Shown: in pieces, positions 6,811-10,244 of the stretch
Numbering within the stretch: the first letter of the stretch is position 1
Layout: each line of letters starts with the position of its first letter
Source of the DNA: Mobilitalea sp.
GTDB taxonomy: Bacteria > Bacillota_A > Clostridia > Lachnospirales > Lachnospiraceae
Assembly (NCBI GenBank): GCA_029974875.1
Contig: JARKQP010000658.1
Coordinates: 1 to 10,244 of the forward strand
Direction: 5' to 3'
DNA: 10,244 bases
Notes under the pieces: generated by a model
Database searches by the model: none
The model's input: only the letters and a program-made list of their open reading frames with translations
What the model was told of the DNA's origin: nothing
Program-made: the position numbers and the translations under genes

Positions 6811-6892
6811 AGAACACTATCAAGAGGGTACTATAAAGAGCACAATCAAAAAGTACTATTAAAGAACACTATCGATGAGCACTATTAAAAAT
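6811..6892. repeat. Six degenerate ~13-bp tandem repeats
   Basis: The core ACTAT recurs at 6816, 6830, 6842 (as ACAAT), 6855, 6868 and 6881. The spacing is 14, 12, 13, 13 and 13 bases, with a loose consensus GARCACTATYAAA. A ten-base piece, AAAGAGCACA (6835-6844), recurs at 7019-7028. The array lies between the tkt terminator and the promoter candidate for the response regulator. It has no coding frame and resembles an iteron-like protein-binding array; its role is unknown. Confidence 0.65.
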
Positions 6893-6964
6893 ATTGACAA
6901 AGAGCGCCGCAAGAAAGTGTCATTAGAAATAAAAAAATTAAGAAGAAAAATAGTCTTATAGATA

Positions 6965-6994
6965 TTGCCAAAAAAGGTGCAGATGTGATATTAT
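6965..6994 (+). promoter_or_regulatory. Promoter candidate for the two-component operon
   Basis: TTGCCA (6965-6970) and TATTAT (6989-6994) are 18 bases apart. TG at 6986-6987 provides an extended -10 (TGnTATTAT). A start near 7001 would give a ~330-base leader before the response regulator. A separate TTGACA at 6894 lacks a suitable -10. Confidence 0.5.
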
Positions 6995-7114
6995 TTTAAC
7001 GAGCTCGCCGGTAATAACAAAGAGCACAGAGGGGACGTTAATCCGTGTAGTTGGAAGCGGGAGATCTGGTTATAAATAATCAGGGAACCGTATTCTTCGA
7101 TGGGAATAGAATAG

Positions 7115-7160
7115 AATCAGATTAGGAGCCAGAACTTCTGGCTCCTATCTGATTTATTAT
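7115..7160 (+). terminator. Very strong hairpin in the response-regulator leader, terminator-like
   Basis: AATCAGAT-T-AGGAGCCAG (7115-7132) pairs with CTGGCTCCTATCTGATT (7138-7154), with one bulged T, giving about 17-18 pairs. The following bases are TATTAT. It could end transcripts entering from upstream or a short leader RNA. The tail is not a pure T run, so it may instead be a structural element of the leader. Confidence 0.55.
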
Positions 7161-7281
7161 CCCCATTCGTATGGGATAGTAAAGTATCAGGCTGGTTTAT
7201 CCGGTTTCTAATGGAATTTTAATATACAGATATTGCAAAAGCAGATGCTAACCGATACAATGGAAACAGATATGCTGATAC
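7158..7281 (+). promoter_or_regulatory. Folded leader domain upstream of the response regulator
   Basis: A hairpin, TATCCCCAT/ATGGGATA with TCGT loop and one bulged C (7158-7178), is followed by nested pairings. GTATCAG (7184-7190) pairs with CTGATAC (7275-7281). Inside it TAT-CGGTT (7198-7206, one bulged C) pairs with AACCGATA (7250-7257). Inside that lies AATAT-ACAG-ATATT (7221-7234). CCCAT (7162-7166) can pair either with ATGGG at 7171-7175 or with ATGGG at 7100-7104. The helices are seen by hand pairing only. It matches no known riboswitch consensus I recognise. Confidence 0.4.
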
Positions 7282-7283
7282 GG

Positions 7284-7331
7284 GCCCTTACTGGAGGTTC
7301 GTACCAGGAACGGTAAGGGAGGGCTTTTTTT
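7284..7331 (+). promoter_or_regulatory. Hairpin plus T-tract enclosing the response-regulator ribosome-binding site
   Basis: CCCTTACTG (7285-7293) pairs over nine positions with CGGTAAGGG (7311-7319), then AGGGC and seven T (7325-7331). The Shine-Dalgarno sequence AGGGAGGG (7316-7323) partly lies in the 3' arm, and the TTG start at 7330 overlaps the end of the T-tract. An alternative fold pairs GCCC (7284-7287) with GGGC (7321-7324), placing the helix flush against the T-tract. CTGG/CCAG (7291-7294, 7304-7307) offers a competing inner stem. The element could act as a terminator or by masking the ribosome site. Control is inferred, not shown. Confidence 0.55.
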
Positions 7332-8022
7332 GGCTAAGATATTGATTGTTGAGGATGAAGCGAAAATAGCGAGATTTTTGGAATTGGAATTAAAGCATGA
7401 GGGCTATGAGGTACTGGTAGCCGGAGATGGCAGGACAGGGCTCGAAAAGGCACAGAAAGAGAAGGTTGATTTAATTGTACTGGATATCATGCTTCCGGGC
7501 CTTAGTGGAATTGAAGTATGCCGGCGTGTCCGCTTAGAATCCAAGGTACCCATTATTATGCTTACCGCAAAGGATGATGTTACGGATAAGGTAGCCGGCC
7601 TTGATATGGGAGCCGATGACTATATGACGAAGCCCTTTGCAATTGAGGAGCTGCTGGCGAGGATCCGCGTAGCCTTGAACAGGGTTAAGAATACGCTGTC
7701 TGAGGTTAAGACCGATAAGCTTGAGACCTGCGGAGTGACCTTGAATTTGGCAAGCCATACGGCCTATTTTGGTGATGAAGAGCTTGTTCTTACGAAAAAG
7801 GAATACGAGCTGCTGGAGTATCTGATGCGTAACAAGAACATAGCCCTGACCAGGGAGCAGCTATTAAATAATGTATGGGATTATGAATATTTTGGCGATA
7901 CGAATGTAGTGGATGTCTATATCCGCTATTTAAGACAGAAGATTGATGAAAAGTATGGGGTACATTTGATTTCAACCGTAAGGGGAGTTGGCTATATTAT
8001 TAAGGAAAAAGAAATGGGGTAA
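7330..8022 (+). CDS. OmpR/PhoB-family response regulator
   Basis: A 230-residue DNA-binding regulator. The receiver domain (about 1-118) has the acidic pocket E8-D9, phosphoacceptor D52 in LDIMLPG, T79 in MLTA and K101 in TKPF. A winged helix-turn-helix (about 126-227) ends with the usual VRGVGY motif (218-222). Phosphorylation by the kinase encoded next would drive promoter binding. The start is TTG: it gives the canonical MAKILIVEDE N-terminus, with AGGGAGGG six bases upstream, and no nearby ATG fits. The ribosome site is inside a predicted hairpin and follows a long structured leader, so translation or elongation may be regulated. The histidine kinase begins a few dozen bases after its stop codon, in the same frame. 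Target genes are unknown; the downstream ABC ATPase is a candidate by position. Confidence 0.95.
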   Translation: MAKILIVEDEAKIARFLELELKHEGYEVLVAGDGRTGLEKAQKEKVDLIVLDIMLPGLSGIEVCRRVRLESKVPIIMLTAKDDVTDKVAGLDMGADDYMTKPFAIEELLARIRVALNRVKNTLSEVKTDKLETCGVTLNLASHTAYFGDEELVLTKKEYELLEYLMRNKNIALTREQLLNNVWDYEYFGDTNVVDVYIRYLRQKIDEKYGVHLISTVRGVGYIIKEKEMG

Positions 8023-8049
8023 AATCTGGCTAAGGTTACAGGAAGGGGA

Positions 8050-9486
8050 GTGGCAGCTACGAAGGGACAGTTATTAGAGATAATCCGCAGGATACTGAGA
8101 AGAATTGTTCTCCCCATCAGAAGAAGAAAAGAGAGGTGGATGGGCAGCCTTCGTCTATCCATAGCATTCCGGATCTCCATGGCTTATTTAAAGCTGATGC
8201 TGACCCATGGGATCCTGTTTATCTTTGGCTTTATCATCATTTATATGTATACTGAGAGAATCAATTTTGACCGGATGGCAGATAATCTGGTGGCTGCTAT
8301 ATTGGAGGAACCGGAAAAGGAGATATTCAACCCCTATATTGACCAGGGGGTTACTGTAAAAATTTCGAATAAGTATGCGAAAACCGTCTATTACGATGAT
8401 TGTACACAGGATCAGCACATGGATAAGGAGTTTACCTTCGGCGTCCATTATGCCTGGAAGAATGATTTAAGCATATTGTTAATTGAAAGCCAAAGAGAAT
8501 TCTCCATTGGAGCCACGCACTATACTGCGCAGTTTTGCTATGACCTGTCCGACAGCTATATCAAATGCATTGACCTGGTCTGGAAGCTGGTTTTATTATA
8601 TCTGCTCATTGTATTTCTGGTAATACGTAAGGGCAAGCGCAGTGACGTCAAGCTGTTTGAGCCTGTCCGGGTAATGTCGGCCACAGCGAACCGGCTGACG
8701 GCGAATAATCTCCATAGTGAACGGCTGAATGTGGAAGGAACTAAGAATGAGCTAAAGGATTTGGCAAATGTGATCAATGCTATGCTGGACCGTATCGAGA
8801 CCTCCTATGAGAGCCAGAAGCAGTTTGTATCGGATGCATCCCATGAGCTGCGTACCCCCATTGCCGTGATCCAGGGCTACGCAAACCTACTAAACCGCTG
8901 GGGTACAACGGATCCGGAGATCCTCCATGAATCCATTGAAGCAATCCAGAACGAATCCAGGTCTATGCAGGATCTGGTGGAAAAGCTGTTATTCCTATCC
9001 AGGCATGACAAAAAAACCTTAAAGCTAATCAAAAAAAGCTTTAATATGAGCAAGCTGGTGGAGGATATGGTTAAGGAAACAAAGCTGGTAGCGGATAACC
9101 GGGTGATTGAAGGCTCTGTGATGGAAAATGTCATTGTCTATGGTGATAAGCAGGCTTTAAAGCAGGCAATCCGTATTTTCATCGATAATGCTGTTAAGTA
9201 TTCACGGGACGGTGATACCGTTACGATTAAATGTGAAAAGCAGAACGGGGATTACGTGATTACGGTTCAGGATACCGGAATAGGTATGACCAGGCAGGAT
9301 GTCGACCATATCTTTGACCGTTTTTACCGTTCGGAGTACGTGCGGAACCAGAACATTAGCGGACATGGCCTCGGCCTTTCCCTGGCCAAGCTAATTATCC
9401 TGGCCCACACGGGGAAGATTAAGGTCAGGTCACAGTTTAAGAAAGGGACAAGCTTCATTATTACTTTACCGAAGCGGAGGATGTAA
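8050..9486 (+). CDS. Sensor histidine kinase
   Basis: A 478-residue membrane kinase (numbering from GTG 8050). A very basic N-terminal stretch (13-29) precedes membrane segment 1 (about 44-67). An external sensor region of ~100 residues follows, containing C118 and C163 that could form a disulfide, then membrane segment 2 (about 174-193) and a HAMP linker (about 198-250). The dimerisation domain has H265 in SDASHELRTP. The ATP-binding domain has the N box around N380 (FIDNAVKYS), DTGIG (408-412), FDRFYR (422-427) and GHGLGL (438-443). All kinase motifs are intact. The start is uncertain: GTG 8050 has GGAAGG only three bases away, while ATG 8140 (a 448-residue product) has AGAGAGG close by; 8050 is kept as the longer option. 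It surely partners the regulator upstream. The signal is unknown. Confidence 0.93.
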   Translation: MAATKGQLLEIIRRILRRIVLPIRRRKERWMGSLRLSIAFRISMAYLKLMLTHGILFIFGFIIIYMYTERINFDRMADNLVAAILEEPEKEIFNPYIDQGVTVKISNKYAKTVYYDDCTQDQHMDKEFTFGVHYAWKNDLSILLIESQREFSIGATHYTAQFCYDLSDSYIKCIDLVWKLVLLYLLIVFLVIRKGKRSDVKLFEPVRVMSATANRLTANNLHSERLNVEGTKNELKDLANVINAMLDRIETSYESQKQFVSDASHELRTPIAVIQGYANLLNRWGTTDPEILHESIEAIQNESRSMQDLVEKLLFLSRHDKKTLKLIKKSFNMSKLVEDMVKETKLVADNRVIEGSVMENVIVYGDKQALKQAIRIFIDNAVKYSRDGDTVTIKCEKQNGDYVITVQDTGIGMTRQDVDHIFDRFYRSEYVRNQNISGHGLGLSLAKLIILAHTGKIKVRSQFKKGTSFIITLPKRRM

Positions 9487-9530
9487 GCTAAGAGGAAGCA
9501 TTAATATTCAAGAATAATAATTCAGCATGC

Positions 9531-9562
9531 AAGGGGCGGCCAGGAAACGGCTGCTCTTTTTG
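9531..9562 (+). terminator. Intrinsic terminator of the two-component operon
   Basis: GGGCGGCC (9534-9541) pairs with GGCTGCTC (9549-9556) over eight positions, extendable by A-T/G-T pairs, around loop AGGAAAC. Five T follow. It lies about 45 bases after the kinase stop codon, directly before the palindromic element. Confidence 0.8.
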
Positions 9563-9563
9563 T

Positions 9564-9622
9564 GGTTCTATAATAAATGTTGGGGTGCGTGGATAACACA
9601 GTCCAACATTTATTATAGAACC
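9564..9622. mobile_element. 59-bp palindromic MITE-like element with target-site duplication
   Basis: A perfect 20-bp inverted repeat, GGTTCTATAATAAATGTTGG (9564-9583) and its complement (9603-9622), flanks a 19-base centre. The outside flanks are CTTTTTGT (9556-9563) and TTTTTTGT (9623-9630), identical in seven of eight positions, as expected of an 8-bp target duplication. There is no coding capacity. The GG-starting ends and 8-bp duplication recall ISL3-family elements, an assignment from memory, so the family is tentative. The insertion split the terminator T-tract and, being a long stem followed by six T, it also works as a second terminator, possibly in both directions. Confidence 0.65.
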
Positions 9623-9630
9623 TTTTTTGT

Positions 9631-9948
9631 CAGGAAACTATTGCGCTGTGATTAACATAGGCTTTAATTTTTACAGCTTAACCTTAGGAAAATGTATCTT
9701 ACCCTTTGTGCTATTGTAAAAAGGCAAAAAGAAATTAAAATAATCTGTAGTGTATAGATGGCGGTACTTACTGCGCTGTTTCAAACGGTAGGAAGCAGGC
9801 TAATATGAAAAAATGCGTTAGTTTTTGGGCTTTGCAACCAGCTAAGTACAGGTAGTAAGAGAAGGTGAAGGATTGAAAGAAATAAACTAATAAGCGGAGG
9901 GAGGATCGGATCTGTGCCAGCACTTTTATGGTGATTTGTGCGGTAAAA
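9631..9948. other. Intergenic region without a clear gene
   Basis: No supportable long gene is seen. A weak promoter-like pair, TTGTAA (9714-9719) and TAAAAT (9736-9741), has a 16-base spacer. A 16-codon open frame (9805-9855) is preceded by AGGAAG at nine bases. A strong Shine-Dalgarno-like GGAGGGAGG (9896-9904) is followed only by very short frames. The direct repeat CAGGAAAC occurs at 9541-9548 and 9631-9638, on either side of the palindromic element. Confidence 0.5.
9805..9855 (+). CDS. Possible 16-residue peptide (leader-peptide candidate)
   Basis: ATG at 9805 opens MKKCVSFWALQPAKYR and stops at TAG 9853-9855. AGGAAG (9790-9795) sits nine bases upstream, a good ribosome site. It lies about 155 bases before the ABC ATPase, with a stable hairpin between them. 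This arrangement would suit a leader peptide, but so short a frame arises easily by chance. No function is recognised. Confidence 0.25.
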   Translation: MKKCVSFWALQPAKYR

Positions 9949-9999
9949 GGGCAATGCCAGTACTGAAATGTGCAATACCCGTACTGAATTGCAATGCCC
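9949..9999. repeat. Imperfect direct repeat forming a hairpin ahead of the ABC ATPase
   Basis: GCAATGCCAGTACTGAA (9951-9967) recurs as GCAATACCCGTACTGAA (9972-9988), and in part as GCAATGCCCG (9991-10000). The same bases fold: GGGCAATGC (9949-9957, one A-A mismatch) pairs with GCAATGCCC (9991-9999), and CAGTAC (9958-9963) pairs with GTACTG (9981-9986), with a four-base bulge. It ends 12 bases before the ATPase start, a position suited to control of its expression. Confidence 0.55.
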
Positions 10000-10011
10000 G
10001 AAATAAAAGGC

Positions 10012-10244
10012 ATGGACATAAATATGGAGGATATTATTCAAGTAAAGCATTTAAAGAAATATTTCAAGGAAATAAAGGCAGTTGATGATATTAGCTTCCG
10101 GGTAAAGCGCGGTGAGCTATATGGATTTTTAGGAGTGAACGGAGCTGGAAAATCTACAACAATAAACATGCTTTGTACGCTTCTCCCAAGGGACGGCGGG
10201 GATGTAACCATCAGCGGTTACCGGTTAGGGGAGAAGGATCCCGG
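10012..10244 (+). CDS. ABC transporter ATP-binding protein (5' partial gene, cut by window end)
   Basis: The first 77 complete codons of an ABC-type ATPase. They show IIQVKHLKKYF, VDDISFRVKRGELYGFLG and the Walker A loop GVNGAGKST (41-49), then NMLCTLLPRDGGDVTISGY. This pattern is typical of the ATPase of ABC-2-type exporters (CcmA/DrrA-like), in which valine often replaces proline in the Walker A loop. The Q-loop, signature motif and Walker B lie beyond the window. The start may be ATG 10012, with AAAAGG too close before it, or ATG 10024; neither has an ideal ribosome site. Its position after a sensor kinase operon suggests an exporter controlled by that system. The substrate cannot be told. 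Confidence 0.9.
   Translation, partial: MDINMEDIIQVKHLKKYFKEIKAVDDISFRVKRGELYGFLGVNGAGKSTTINMLCTLLPRDGGDVTISGYRLGEKDP

Noticed and set aside
6894..6925. TTGACA at 6894 as a promoter
   Set aside because: No acceptable -10 box at 16-19 bases; the pair at 6965/6989 is better.
9768..10050. Minus-strand frames of 83 and 89 codons opposite the ABC leader
   Set aside because: No ribosome sites or recognisable sequence; they overlap the repeat hairpin and the ATPase start and look like shadows.
9954..10085. 43-codon + strand frame overlapping the ABC ATPase start
   Set aside because: Formed from the direct repeats, no ribosome site of its own, and it overlaps the ATPase in another frame.

Overview
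The window looks like a chromosomal segment from a low-to-moderate GC member of the Clostridia, most likely Lachnospiraceae (Anaerocolumna/Lachnoclostridium-like). This rests on the 23S rRNA tail, the Shine-Dalgarno-rich gene starts, the adjacent small transaldolase and transketolase genes, and the style of the EAL and two-component proteins. The species cannot be fixed from the sequence.

Layout. (1) 1-1104: the last ~118 nt of a 23S rRNA gene, then seven tRNA genes (Asp-GTC, Val-TAC, Thr-TGT, Tyr-GTA, fMet-CAT, Phe-GAA, Lys-TTT) closed by an intrinsic terminator. No 5S rRNA follows the 23S gene, none of the tRNAs encodes its CCA end, and a good promoter overlaps the 23S 3' end. (2) 1105-3631: a lone membrane-bound Cache-like/GGDEF/EAL protein with its own sigma-A-type promoter. 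The GGDEF site is degenerate and the EAL site is intact, so it is probably a sensory c-di-GMP phosphodiesterase. (3) 3632-6786: a ~340-nt structured leader, a transaldolase (real start 4058) and a transketolase 29 nt downstream. They form a non-oxidative pentose-phosphate operon ended by a strong terminator. (4) 6787-9562: a repeat-bearing, hairpin-rich intergenic region of ~540 nt, then an OmpR-type response regulator starting at TTG and a sensor histidine kinase. The regulator's ribosome-binding site lies inside a hairpin. The operon ends in a terminator. (5) 9563-10244: a 59-bp palindromic MITE-like element whose flanks look like a target-site duplication of the terminator T-tract, a ~390-nt intergenic region with an imperfect repeat and hairpin, and the first ~78 codons of an ABC-transporter ATPase, cut by the window edge.

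How it works together. The rRNA/tRNA block serves translation. The EAL protein would link an external cue to c-di-GMP breakdown. The tal-tkt pair interconverts sugar phosphates. The two-component pair next to an ABC-2-type ATPase is a common Firmicutes arrangement in which the kinase/regulator controls an efflux or resistance transporter, but here that link is inferred from proximity only.

The most unusual content is in the intergenic regions. There are two long leaders (tal and response regulator) with alternative pairings, different short tandem repeats in each major gap, and the palindromic insertion in the kinase terminator. No known riboswitch class, CRISPR array or defence system was recognised.
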